Below, in pieces: positions 35,152-43,125 of a stretch of DNA of 55,616 bases (within the stretch, counting starts at the first letter, position 1; every line of letters begins with the position of its first letter). The translations under genes were made by a program, and so were the position numbers. The notes beneath the pieces are model-generated. The model did not search any database. It was not told the DNA's origin and saw only the letters and a program-made list of their open reading frames with translations. The stretch lies in assembly GCA_029864225.1 (NCBI GenBank), contig JAOTTU010000001.1, forward strand, positions 1-55,616, given 5' to 3'. The DNA comes from Gammaproteobacteria bacterium. Its GTDB lineage: Bacteria; Pseudomonadota; Gammaproteobacteria; UBA9214.

Positions 35152-35979
35152 ATGAGTAACACGAGACTCGCGTTTATCGGTGGCGGAAACATGGCACGCA
35201 GCCTGGTCGGCGGCCTGATCGCGGATGGCTGGAAACCCGAGTTGATCTGCGTTGCCGATCCCGATGCACAGCAGATGAAAAGACTGGCAGCCAAGTTCCC
35301 GATCGTTACCACGCAGGACAACCGGGTGGCGGTGGAACAGTCCGATGCCGTGGTGCTGGCGGTTAAACCACAAATCATCGCGCAGGTGGCCCGTGAACTG
35401 GCCCAGGTGGTCAGCAGGCAGCGGCCGCTCATCATCTCGATCGCCGCCGGCATTCGTGAAACCGCCTTGCGCAACTGGCTCGGCGAAGACACCGCCATCG
35501 TTCGCGCCATGCCGAATACACCGGCACTGGTACAGAGCGGTGCCACCGCCCTGTATGCCAACCCCCGGGTCAGCGATGACCAGCGCAACCTGGCCGAGTC
35601 CATCCTGCGCGCAGTCGGCCTGGCCCTCTGGGTCAAGGACGAGTCCCTGATGGATGCCGTTACGGCGCTCTCGGGCAGCGGGCCGGCCTACTTCTTCCTG
35701 TTCATGGAGGCCCTGCAATCCGCCGGAAAACAGCTTGGCCTGCCCGAGGAGACCGCGCGCCTGCTGACCCTGCAGACCGCCTTCGGCGCCTCCAAGATGG
35801 CGCTCGAGAGCAGCGATGATGCCGCCACCCTGCGGCGCCGGGTGACCTCTCCCGGCGGGACCACGGAACGCGCCATCGAGGTGCTGCAGCAACATGATTT
35901 CGAGACTATAGTGCGGCAGGCCGTGGAGGCCGCGGCCGAGCGCTCGCGGGAGCTTGCCAGCGAATTCGGCAAGGACTGA
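35152..35979 (+). CDS. proC: Pyrroline-5-carboxylate reductase
   Basis: Reduces pyrroline-5-carboxylate to proline with NAD(P)H. The 275-residue protein starts MSNTRLAFIGGGNMARSLVG (Rossmann motif) and contains VVLAVKPQII, RAMPNTPALVQSGATAL, LSGSGPAYFFLFMEAL and the family signature VTSPGGTTERAIEVL. The ATG at 35152 fits the family start. Its stop overlaps the yggT start (TGATG), so the two are coupled. Proline can serve as an osmolyte, but nothing here shows special regulation. Confidence 0.96.
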   Translation: MSNTRLAFIGGGNMARSLVGGLIADGWKPELICVADPDAQQMKRLAAKFPIVTTQDNRVAVEQSDAVVLAVKPQIIAQVARELAQVVSRQRPLIISIAAGIRETALRNWLGEDTAIVRAMPNTPALVQSGATALYANPRVSDDQRNLAESILRAVGLALWVKDESLMDAVTALSGSGPAYFFLFMEALQSAGKQLGLPEETARLLTLQTAFGASKMALESSDDAATLRRRVTSPGGTTERAIEVLQQHDFETIVRQAVEAAAERSRELASEFGKD

Positions 35980-36533
35980 TGCAGGGCAGCTACTTCACCA
36001 ATCCGCTGGAATTTGTGATCAGCACGCTGTTCAGCCTGTATATCCTGGCCATCATGCTGCGCTTTCTGCTCGGTGCCTTCCGGGCCGATTTCTATAATCC
36101 CGCCAGCCAGTTCCTGGTCCGCATCACCAACCCACTGCTGGTGCCACTGCGCAAGGTCATCCCCAGTATCGGCAAATTCGATAGCGCCGCCCTACTGCTT
36201 ATGCTGATCCTGCAGATCATCTCGCTGGTGCTGGTGCTGGCCCTGCGCGGTGGCGGCATCCCGGTGGGGGCAGTGCTGTTGTCCAGTATCGCGGAACTGG
36301 TCTCGCTGATGATCAATGTCTTTATCTTCGCCATCATCATCCAGGTCATCCTCAGCTGGGTAAACCCGGGCAGCTACAACCCGGTAAGCTCACTGCTTTA
36401 CAGCCTGACCAGCCCGGTACTGCGGCCTATACAGCGGCTCATCCCCCCGATATCCGGCATTGACCTGTCACCTCTGGTTGCACTGCTCGGCCTGCAGGTC
36501 CTGAGGATGCTGGTACTGCCGCTACTGGCCTAG
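35979..36533 (+). CDS. yggT: YggT family membrane protein
   Basis: A 184-residue integral membrane protein made of two YGGT repeats: each has paired membrane helices and an FNPASQFLVRITNP- or YNPVSSLLYSLTSP-like loop ending in PLLVPLRKVIP or PVLRPIQRLIP. Function is not established; homologues are linked to membrane or osmotic homeostasis and cell division in some bacteria. It starts at the A of the proC stop codon and is followed after 98 bp by the DUF4426 gene. Confidence 0.93.
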   Translation: MQGSYFTNPLEFVISTLFSLYILAIMLRFLLGAFRADFYNPASQFLVRITNPLLVPLRKVIPSIGKFDSAALLLMLILQIISLVLVLALRGGGIPVGAVLLSSIAELVSLMINVFIFAIIIQVILSWVNPGSYNPVSSLLYSLTSPVLRPIQRLIPPISGIDLSPLVALLGLQVLRMLVLPLLA

Positions 36534-36631
36534 TCGTTCTCAGCCGGGTTGCCGGCAAGGCCCTGCAAATACTGCCTTGGCGTGATGATTGGGCTATAGT
36601 TAGTCTTAAGAAGCTATGACGGGAGGTAAGA

Positions 36632-37084
36632 ATGAGTCTGAAAAAAATCTGCATGCCCTGGCTATTGGGACTGATGCTCGCTGTCATCTCACCGCTCGGC
36701 CAAGCGGAAAACTCGAAGGACTTTGGTGAGTATGTTGTCCATTACAATGCATTGTCCACTGACATGCTCCCGCCACAGGTGGCACGCGAATACCGCATCA
36801 CGCGCAGCAAGAACCGCGGCATGATCAACATCACGGTACTGCGCAAAGTGCTGGGTAGCCCGGGGCAGCCGGTGCATGCCCATACCCAGGTGTCGGCCAT
36901 GAACCTTGCCGGGCAGGGCCGCACGATTCACATGCGCGAGGTGCGCGAAGGCAATGCCATCTACTACATCGGTGAATTCAGGGTCACCAACGAGGAAACT
37001 CTGAAGTTCGATGTGCGCGTGCGGCCCCAGGGTACCCAGGAATATCTCCAGGCCGAGTTCAGCCAGGACTTCTATACCCAGTAG
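36632..37084 (+). CDS. DUF4426 exported protein
   Basis: A 150-residue secreted or periplasmic protein with a signal peptide (MSLKKICMPWLLGLMLAVIS, cleavage likely after GQA) and a DUF4426 domain containing YVVHYNALSTDMLPPQVAREY and ITRSKNRGMINITVL. Function unknown. The same family lies near yggT/proC in Pseudomonas, so this is conserved context. It has a strong GGGAGGT ribosome-binding site and is followed by an intrinsic terminator. Confidence 0.88.
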   Translation: MSLKKICMPWLLGLMLAVISPLGQAENSKDFGEYVVHYNALSTDMLPPQVAREYRITRSKNRGMINITVLRKVLGSPGQPVHAHTQVSAMNLAGQGRTIHMREVREGNAIYYIGEFRVTNEETLKFDVRVRPQGTQEYLQAEFSQDFYTQ

Positions 37085-37106
37085 GCCCTGCGCGGTATCG
37101 TGCAAT

Positions 37107-37137
37107 ACGCCCGGTGCGCACGAGCCCGGGCGTTTTT
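37107..37137 (+). terminator. Intrinsic terminator after the DUF4426 gene
   Basis: Stem ACGCCCGG (37107-37114) and CCGGGCGT (37126-37133) with an 11-nt loop, running into TTTTT (37133-37137). It lies 23 bp after the stop codon and ends the proC-yggT-DUF4426 transcript. Confidence 0.85.
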
Positions 37138-37210
37138 GCATGCACCCTGGCATGCCTTCCACACACACAGCAGAACACATGCAGCGCACAAAAATCATAG
37201 CCAGTCCGCA

Positions 37211-38569
37211 ATGAAGTCCGGCAAGCAGACACTGGGTAACTGGCTTGCCGCCGCCTCCGTCTACATGCAGCCACGCGTGGTCGGCATGATCTTCCTCGGC
37301 TTTGCCGCCGGGCTGCCTTTCCTGCTGGTATTCTCCACCCTCTCCGCCTGGCTGCGGGATGAGGGCATCGCACGCACCACCATCGGATTCTTCAGCTGGA
37401 TCGGCATCACCTACTCCATCAAGTTCTTCTGGGCACCGGTGGTCGACCGGCTGCCCCTGCCGCTGCTGACCCGGTTGCTGGGTAAGCGCCGCTCCTGGCT
37501 GCTGCTCGCGCAGTTGACAATCGCCGTCGGGCTCGCGGGCATGGCCCTGACCGACCCGCATACCGATCTGACACGCATCGCCGGGTTCGCGCTGCTGGTT
37601 GCCTTCGGTTCTGCCACGCAGGACATCACCGTTGATGCCTATCGCATCGAGGCAGTCGACCAGCGGCTGCAGGGTGCCATGGCAGCCACCTATGTACTCG
37701 GCTACCGGATTGCACTGCTGGCCGCCGGAGCCGGCGCCTTCTACATCGCCGCGGCAGCTTCCTGGTCGATGGCCTACCTGGTCATGGCGGCGCTGATGGC
37801 TGTCGGTATCGCTACCACTCTGGTGATCCGCGAACCGGCACACCGTATTGACCAGCGCACCCTTGAACTGGAGGCGCGCCTGGAATCATGTGTCGGCGCA
37901 GGCACCAGGGACAGCGTCTATACGCGCCTCGCGGCCTGGTTCTCCGATGCGGTCATCAGTCCATTCGTGGATTTCTTCCAGCGCAACGGGGCACTGGCGA
38001 TTGTCATCCTGCTGCTGGTCGGGTCCTACAAGCTCAGCGACATCACCATGGGTGTCATGGCGAACCCCTTCTATCTCGACCTGGGCTTCAGCAAGACCGA
38101 TATCGCCAATGTCACCAAGCTGTTCGGTTTCTTTATGACCATCGCCGGCGCCGGACTGGGCGGCATCCTGGTGGTACGCTATGGCATCATGCGCCCGCTG
38201 CTCGCGGGGGCGATACTGATCGCGGCAACCAACCTGCTGTTCGTCTGGCTGGCCCTCAGCGAGCCGCACCTGACCACGCTGGCCATCGTCATCAGCGCAG
38301 ACAACCTCAGTGGCGGACTGGCGACAGCGGCCTTCATCGCCTACCTGTCGAGCCTGACCAACACCGCCTACACCGCCACCCAGTACGCCCTGTTCAGCTC
38401 CCTGATGACGCTCCCGGCAAAGGCCATCGGCGGGTTTGCCGGCTGGATGGTGGACAGCGCCGGCTACGCCAGCTTCTTCCTGTATGCCGGCCTGCTCGGG
38501 GTACCGGCGATCCTGTTGGTCCTGTACCTGGCGCAGCGGGAGGAAACCGCAGATGCCGACCGGGCCTGA
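37211..38569 (+). CDS. AmpG-like MFS permease
   Basis: A 452-residue major facilitator protein with about twelve membrane segments. It starts MKSGKQTLGNWLAAASVYMQ and has GFAAGLPFLLVFSTLSAWLR, WAPVVDR, GSATQDITVDAYRIEAV and SLTNTAYTATQYALFSSLMTLPA, motifs of the AmpG muropeptide permease family. The likely role is import of anhydro-muropeptides for cell-wall recycling. The ATG at 37211 is chosen because upstream residues run into the terminator. The 158 bp after it contain an AT-rich stretch. Confidence 0.85.
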   Translation: MKSGKQTLGNWLAAASVYMQPRVVGMIFLGFAAGLPFLLVFSTLSAWLRDEGIARTTIGFFSWIGITYSIKFFWAPVVDRLPLPLLTRLLGKRRSWLLLAQLTIAVGLAGMALTDPHTDLTRIAGFALLVAFGSATQDITVDAYRIEAVDQRLQGAMAATYVLGYRIALLAAGAGAFYIAAAASWSMAYLVMAALMAVGIATTLVIREPAHRIDQRTLELEARLESCVGAGTRDSVYTRLAAWFSDAVISPFVDFFQRNGALAIVILLLVGSYKLSDITMGVMANPFYLDLGFSKTDIANVTKLFGFFMTIAGAGLGGILVVRYGIMRPLLAGAILIAATNLLFVWLALSEPHLTTLAIVISADNLSGGLATAAFIAYLSSLTNTAYTATQYALFSSLMTLPAKAIGGFAGWMVDSAGYASFFLYAGLLGVPAILLVLYLAQREETADADRA

Positions 38570-38624
38570 ATGCGGCGGCCGTGGCTGAACGACCGGCCAT
38601 CTAATTACATCTTATTGATTTTTA

Positions 38625-38643
38625 ATATTTTATTCTCATTCTC
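38625..38643 (-). promoter_or_regulatory. Weak Fur-box-like AT-rich site
   Basis: Read on the minus strand the site starts with two hexamers GAGAAT GAGAAT, each one base from the GATAAT unit of Fur boxes; the third unit does not match. It is in an AT-rich stretch about 85 bp ahead of the 63-residue gene. It could equally be a simple AT-rich promoter element. Confidence 0.2.
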
Positions 38644-38727
38644 GCACAGTGGGCGGGCACCTGGCCCATGCGTCTTATGGCACGATCGGCTCAAATCGAC
38701 TAGCCTGAGACTGGAGGTTGAGAAAAA

Positions 38728-38919
38728 ATGCAAGAAAAACGCTCCAAGGGACAGCGCCGCTGGGGTATTGCTGCCGAGTTTCCCATCATCGACAGTAACG
38801 GTATCGCGGTGGTCATTGACCGCCGCCGCATTCGGGACAGGCGCCTGGATAACATCCCCATGGCGGAACGCTTGATGCTGTTTGCCCAGATGTTGCCGCC
38901 TCACCCGGACCGCAAGTAA
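38728..38919 (+). CDS. Small basic hypothetical protein
   Basis: A 63-residue basic protein, very rich in Arg in the middle (DRRRIRDRRLDNIPMAERL) with hydrophobic NGIAVVIDR ahead of it. No signal peptide or membrane segment. GGAGG lies about ten bases before the ATG, supporting translation. I recall similar small proteins with a DRRRIxxRRL motif in related bacteria but no function. It is in a short island between the AmpG-like gene and the convergent xthA (37 bp apart). Confidence 0.6.
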   Translation: MQEKRSKGQRRWGIAAEFPIIDSNGIAVVIDRRRIRDRRLDNIPMAERLMLFAQMLPPHPDRK

Positions 38920-38956
38920 TAGCTTCCCGCACCGGCCCGTGCTTGCGGCACCCGGC

Positions 38957-39730
38957 CTACAACGGGTAGTCGTAATCCATGATCAGCGGGGCATGATCGG
39001 AAAACCGCCTGGTCTTGTAGATGCGTGCCCCCTGTACCGCCTCATGCAGGCCGGGTGTGATCACCTGGTAGTCGATACGCCAGCCGACATTCTTGGCCCA
39101 GGCCTGGCCGCGGTTTGACCACCAGGTGTACTGGTCCGGGCCCTCGTTCACGGCACGAAAGGCATCGACATAGCCGGCCGGGCCGAACAACTCATTCATC
39201 CAGGCGCGCTCTTCAGGCAGAAAGCCTGAGTTTTTCTGGTTGCCGCGCCAGTTCTTCAGGTCGATCTCCTTGTGCGCGATGTTCCAGTCACCGCACAGGA
39301 TGTAGTCGCGCCGCTTGCAGCGCAGCTGGTGCAGGTAAGGCATGAAGCGCTCGAGAAAATCGAATTTGACGTCCTGGCGTTCCTCACTGGAGGACCCGGA
39401 TGGCAGATAGACCGATGCCACGCTCAAGGGGCCGAAGCGGGCCTCGATATAACGCCCCTCTGCATCCATGTCCGGCCAGCCCAGGCCGCTGATCACCGTG
39501 TCCGGTTTGCGCTTGCTGTAGATCGCGACGCCACTGTAGCCCTTCTTCTTGGCAGCGTTGAAACTCACATGCCAGCCACGCGGCCAGAACACCCTGTCAT
39601 CCAGCTGGTGCACCTGGGCCCGGGTCTCCTGCAGGCACACGACGTCCGCCTGCTGGCGCACCATCCACTGGAAAAAACCCTTCCTGGCGGCGGCTCGAAT
39701 ACCGTTCACGTTGACCGTAATTATGCGCAT
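38957..39730 (-). CDS. xthA: Exodeoxyribonuclease III
   Basis: AP endonuclease/3'-5' exonuclease for base-excision repair, 257 residues. It starts MRIITVNVNGIRAAARKG and keeps the catalytic residues: Glu in VCLQETRA, Asp/Asn in LCGDWNIAH, Asp in WRIDYQVIT and the FSDHAPLI histidine. Its position next to pyrE equals that of Crc in Pseudomonas, an enzymatically dead member of this family acting in catabolite repression; the intact active site here argues for a true nuclease. The ATG at 39730 gives the family N-terminus. It is divergent from pyrE with 71 bp between. Confidence 0.93.
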   Translation of the reverse strand: MRIITVNVNGIRAAARKGFFQWMVRQQADVVCLQETRAQVHQLDDRVFWPRGWHVSFNAAKKKGYSGVAIYSKRKPDTVISGLGWPDMDAEGRYIEARFGPLSVASVYLPSGSSSEERQDVKFDFLERFMPYLHQLRCKRRDYILCGDWNIAHKEIDLKNWRGNQKNSGFLPEERAWMNELFGPAGYVDAFRAVNEGPDQYTWWSNRGQAWAKNVGWRIDYQVITPGLHEAVQGARIYKTRRFSDHAPLIMDYDYPL

Positions 39731-39801
39731 GTTTTTCCCCGTACTGAATCCGCGTGTATGATAGCGACCCCGGCACGCAGTTACGATATCCAGCATCCCC
39801 A

Positions 39802-40443
39802 ATGAAAGACTACCAGCACGAATTCATCGATTTCGCCATTGGCGCAGGCGTGTTGCGCTTTGGAGATTTCACCCTGAAGTCGGGACGCACCAGCCCCTAT
39901 TTCTTCAATGCCGGGTTGTTCAACACCGGTGAACACCTGGCCCGTCTTGGCCGTTTCTACGCCCGGGCCATCGTCGACAGCGGGATCGGTTTCGATGTCC
40001 TGTTCGGCCCGGCCTATAAAGGCATCCCCCTCGCCGCCACGGCCGGGATTGCGCTGGCGGATCATCACGACATCAATGTGCCATGGTGCTTCAACCGCAA
40101 GGAGGCCAAGGACCATGGCGAGGGCGGCAACCTGGTCGGGGCCGGCCTGTCGGGACGGGTGCTGGTCATCGACGATGTCATCACCGCCGGCACCGCGATC
40201 CGCGAATCCGTGAACCTCATCGAGGCCGCCGGCGCCACACTGGCCGGCGTTGTGATCGCTCTCGACCGCCAGGAGCGCGGCCAGGGTGAGCGCTCGGCCA
40301 TCCAGGAGGTGGAAGAAAGCTTCGGCATCCAGGTGATCTGCATCATCAGGCTGGAGCACCTGCTGGAATACCTGCTGGAGAAACCCGACCGCAGCGACGC
40401 GGTCGCGAAAATACAGGCCTATCGTGAGCAGTACGGCGTCTAG
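39802..40443 (+). CDS. pyrE: Orotate phosphoribosyltransferase
   Basis: Adds phosphoribosyl to orotate in pyrimidine synthesis. The 213-residue protein starts MKDYQHEFIDFAIGAGVLRF, has LKSGRTSPYFFNAGLF, DVLFGPAYKGIPLA, FNRKEAKDHGEGGNLVG and the PRPP loop VLVIDDVITAGTAIRES. Length is typical. The start is set at 39802 by the family N-terminus. It is the second pyrimidine locus in the window, about 7 kb from pyrR-pyrB-pyrC'. Confidence 0.97.
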   Translation: MKDYQHEFIDFAIGAGVLRFGDFTLKSGRTSPYFFNAGLFNTGEHLARLGRFYARAIVDSGIGFDVLFGPAYKGIPLAATAGIALADHHDINVPWCFNRKEAKDHGEGGNLVGAGLSGRVLVIDDVITAGTAIRESVNLIEAAGATLAGVVIALDRQERGQGERSAIQEVEESFGIQVICIIRLEHLLEYLLEKPDRSDAVAKIQAYREQYGV

Positions 40444-40588
40444 CCCGCATTATTAACCGGGCAACAGAGTCACATAAGATACTGAGTTATTGAACAGAGC
40501 GCAGATAAAGAATAAGACAGTGTGCCATCGGGCATTGCCTGGCCCGGCCGGAACAGCGTTTTTCCGGGCGGGATCCGTGGATGAACTG

Positions 40589-41344
40589 TCAGCCGACAAT
40601 CAGCTTGAGGCCCACCAACAAGGTAATGATTTCGAAGGCCCGCTTGATCCAGCGGTTGCCGGACTTGATTGCCAGGTGCGCACCCAGGTAACCACCCAGC
40701 AGGGAACCCAGCAGCAGGGCCGGTAACCACGACCAGTGTATCTCGCCCAGGATGCCCAGGGTCAGGGCACCGGCCCCGTTCCAGAACATACCCACCAGTA
40801 TCAATGTATAGGCAATGGCGCGGCGGTAATCGAGGCCGAACCAGCGCACCAGCCACAGGGTCACGAACAGGCCGGTGCCGGAGGTCAGCGAACCGTTCAG
40901 CGCACCGATGCCGAACAGGACCAGGCCCCCGATCAGGATCCCGCGCCGGTCGCGGTTGCGGGGCCTGACCGACTGACCCAGCCCCGGATTCAGCCAGGAA
41001 TAGATACCCAGGCCCGCGGTCAGCAGGCCCAGCGCCACCTCGGCCGTCCGTTCCGGCACACTGAGGATGATGTTTGCACCCACTACCACGCCCGGCAGTC
41101 CGAAGCCAAGAATAGAGATCACCAGGCGGCGTTCCAGGGCCCCTTCTCTCAAGTGCCGGACCGTGGCGCCGATACCCAAGGCAACACTGGCCACTTTGTG
41201 GGTCGCCAGGGCGACCGCAAAAGGCAGGCCGAGGAAGATCAGGACCGGCAGCTGGATCAGACCCGCGCCGCCGCCGGAAAATGCCGAAAACAGATTGGCG
41301 ACCAGGGACACCAGGAACAGGACCCCGTGTTCCAGACCGCTCAA
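40589..41344 (-). CDS. TauE/SafE (TSUP) family permease
   Basis: A 251-residue membrane protein with about eight hydrophobic segments, FSAFSGGGAGLIQLPVLIFLG and ATHKVASVALGIGATVRHLR near the start and LNGSLTSGTGLFVTLWLVRW later, typical of the TSUP family. Members export sulfite, sulfoacetate or related organosulfur anions; the substrate is not readable. Start uncertain: the family N-terminus is reached only from a TTG at 41344. It is convergent with pyrE (145 bp) and divergent from the DUF4124 gene (86 bp). In a sulfur oxidiser it could handle sulfite, which is inference. Confidence 0.83.
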   Translation of the reverse strand: MSGLEHGVLFLVSLVANLFSAFSGGGAGLIQLPVLIFLGLPFAVALATHKVASVALGIGATVRHLREGALERRLVISILGFGLPGVVVGANIILSVPERTAEVALGLLTAGLGIYSWLNPGLGQSVRPRNRDRRGILIGGLVLFGIGALNGSLTSGTGLFVTLWLVRWFGLDYRRAIAYTLILVGMFWNGAGALTLGILGEIHWSWLPALLLGSLLGGYLGAHLAIKSGNRWIKRAFEIITLLVGLKLIVG

Positions 41345-41430
41345 GACCGGGAACCTGTCCTGACTGGTTCGGGTATATACTTCCTGCTCATGGTACAGCC
41401 GAGGATTGCTTGAAGAGGAATTGCCACAAT

Positions 41431-42054
41431 ATGAAATTTACCTTCCATGATATCCGTTACCTGGTATTTTTGCCGGTCTTTTTAGTCGCCACGGCCGTGT
41501 CCGCAGAACGCACCTTTAAATGGATCGATGAAGCGGGCAATATCCACTTTGGTGACCGGGTGCCGCCCCGCTATGCGAACAGGGAACGCGAGGAGATCAA
41601 CGAACAGGGCCGCACCGTGAAGGTCCACGCGGCTGCCAAGACACCGGAGCAGAAGGCCGAGCTGAGACGCCTTGCTGAAATCGAAGCGGCGGAAAAGGAA
41701 AGGGCCAGAAAGCGGACGGTTCATGACCGCAGCCTGCTTGCGACCTACTCCAGCGAGGACGACATGCTGCTGGCAAGGGATGGCAAGATATCCAGCGTTG
41801 ACGCGCTCATCCAGCTGACCAACAGCCGGATTGAGAGCTCCAGGAAACGTCTGCTGACCCTTGAAACAGAAGCCGCCGAGTTCGAGCGCAGCGGTAAACC
41901 CGTCCCGAAAATCTTGCAGAACCAGATTACAACTGCCCGTACCCAGACAAAGGAAAACGAGGCCTTCGTTATCGCCAAGGAACAGGAAAAACAGGCCATT
42001 ATCGAGGATTTCAGCGCGGACATCGCGCGCTACCGCGAACTAAAAGGTCACTAA
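41431..42054 (+). CDS. DUF4124 exported protein with coiled-coil tail
   Basis: A 207-residue protein with a signal peptide (LVFLPVFLVATAVSA then ERTF), an N-terminal DUF4124 motif KWIDEAGNIHFGDRVPP, and a long charged helical C-terminal part rich in Glu/Lys/Arg, probably coiled-coil. It is likely periplasmic; function unknown. The ATG at 41431 gives a clean signal peptide; an AGAGGAA lies rather far (about 12 bases) upstream. It is convergent with argB. Confidence 0.85.
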   Translation: MKFTFHDIRYLVFLPVFLVATAVSAERTFKWIDEAGNIHFGDRVPPRYANREREEINEQGRTVKVHAAAKTPEQKAELRRLAEIEAAEKERARKRTVHDRSLLATYSSEDDMLLARDGKISSVDALIQLTNSRIESSRKRLLTLETEAAEFERSGKPVPKILQNQITTARTQTKENEAFVIAKEQEKQAIIEDFSADIARYRELKGH

Positions 42055-42126
42055 CCCGAATGGCACTTACTTAAGGGGTGTCGTCTGTATAAATGTCCAA
42101 TTCGCGGCTAGCAGGCCGGTGCCGAG

Positions 42127-43020
42127 TCAGGCACGAATCAGGGTGCCGACACCTTCATCGGTAAACAACTCAACCAGCACGGCATGCTCGACCCGCCCGT
42201 CAATGATATGGGCGGCATTGACGCCGCTGTGAACGGCGGATAATGCGCAATTGATCTTCGGCAGCATTCCACCGTGTACGGTGCCGTCGGCAATCAATTC
42301 ATTAACATCGGTGGCGTTCAACCCGGTCAGCAGTTTGCCCGCCTTGTCCAGCAGGCCCGGTGTGTTGGTCAACAATATCAGCTTCTCGGCATCAAGCACC
42401 TCGGCCATGCGGCCGGCCACCAGATCGGCGTTGATATTGTAGGAATGACCATCTTCTCCCACGCCGATTGGAGCAATCACGGGAATAAAATCTCCACTGA
42501 CCAGCATGTGCACGACACCGGCATCGATACTGGCCACCTCGCCGACATGTCCGATGTCGATAATCTCCGGTGCCTCGAGTTCCGGTGAATTTCGGGTGAT
42601 GGTCATCTTGCGCGCCCGGATCAGATCACCGTCCTTACCGGTCAGTCCGACCGCACGCCCGCCATGACGGGTAATCAGGTTGACGATCTCCTTGTTGACC
42701 AGCCCACCCAGCACCATCTCGACCACGTCCATGGTCTCGCTGTCTGTGACCCGCATACCCTCTATAAACTGGCTTTCCTTGCCGATCCTTTCCAGCAGCT
42801 TGCCGATCTGCGGCCCGCCGCCATGCACCACCACCGGGTTGATGCCTACCAGCTTCATCAACACGATATCACGCGCGAAACCACTCTTCAGGTTCTCATC
42901 CACCATGGCATTGCCGCCGTACTTGATGACCACGGTCTTGCCGCGGAAGCGGCGGATATAGGGCATCGCCTCGGTCAGGACGTGCGCTACATTGAGTGCA
43001 GATTCGGTTGTCAGTGACAT
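42127..43020 (-). CDS. argB: Acetylglutamate kinase
   Basis: Phosphorylates N-acetylglutamate in arginine synthesis. The 297-residue protein has the amino-acid-kinase motifs TVVIKYGGNAMVDE, VVHGGGPQIGKLL, GRAVGLTGKDGDLI, YNINADLVAGRMAEVL and MLPKINCALSAV. The N-terminal helix ALNVAHVLTEAMPYI is of the long type found in arginine-inhibited, hexameric enzymes, so feedback inhibition is plausible. I chose the ATG at 43020 over an upstream TTG. It is the last gene of coaBC-dut-algC-argB, a conserved order. Confidence 0.96.
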   Translation of the reverse strand: MSLTTESALNVAHVLTEAMPYIRRFRGKTVVIKYGGNAMVDENLKSGFARDIVLMKLVGINPVVVHGGGPQIGKLLERIGKESQFIEGMRVTDSETMDVVEMVLGGLVNKEIVNLITRHGGRAVGLTGKDGDLIRARKMTITRNSPELEAPEIIDIGHVGEVASIDAGVVHMLVSGDFIPVIAPIGVGEDGHSYNINADLVAGRMAEVLDAEKLILLTNTPGLLDKAGKLLTGLNATDVNELIADGTVHGGMLPKINCALSAVHSGVNAAHIIDGRVEHAVLVELFTDEGVGTLIRA

Positions 43021-43059
43021 GGCTGTGTTATCGCGACTCAAAAAAGCTTTTGTTGGTCC

Positions 43060-43074
43060 GCCTGCCAGGCAGGC
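43060..43074 (-). promoter_or_regulatory. Stem-loop between algC and argB
   Basis: Perfect 7-bp inverted repeat GCCTGCC/GGCAGGC with a single central base. On the minus strand a T run follows only about 15 bases later, so it is not a standard terminator but could cause partial termination or stabilise the algC message. Confidence 0.4.
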
Positions 43075-43125
43075 CCGGCATGACAGATATTACGCGGCAA
43101 ACAAAGAAAGTTACAACGGCGGCCG

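Noticed and set aside
38957..39730. Crc regulator instead of exonuclease III
   Set aside because: Position matches Crc, but the catalytic Glu, Asp/Asn and His residues are intact, unlike in Crc.
40444..40588. Terminator between pyrE and the TSUP gene
   Set aside because: A CCCGG/CCGGG pairing exists but its T run lies in the loop, not after the stem, so I do not call it.
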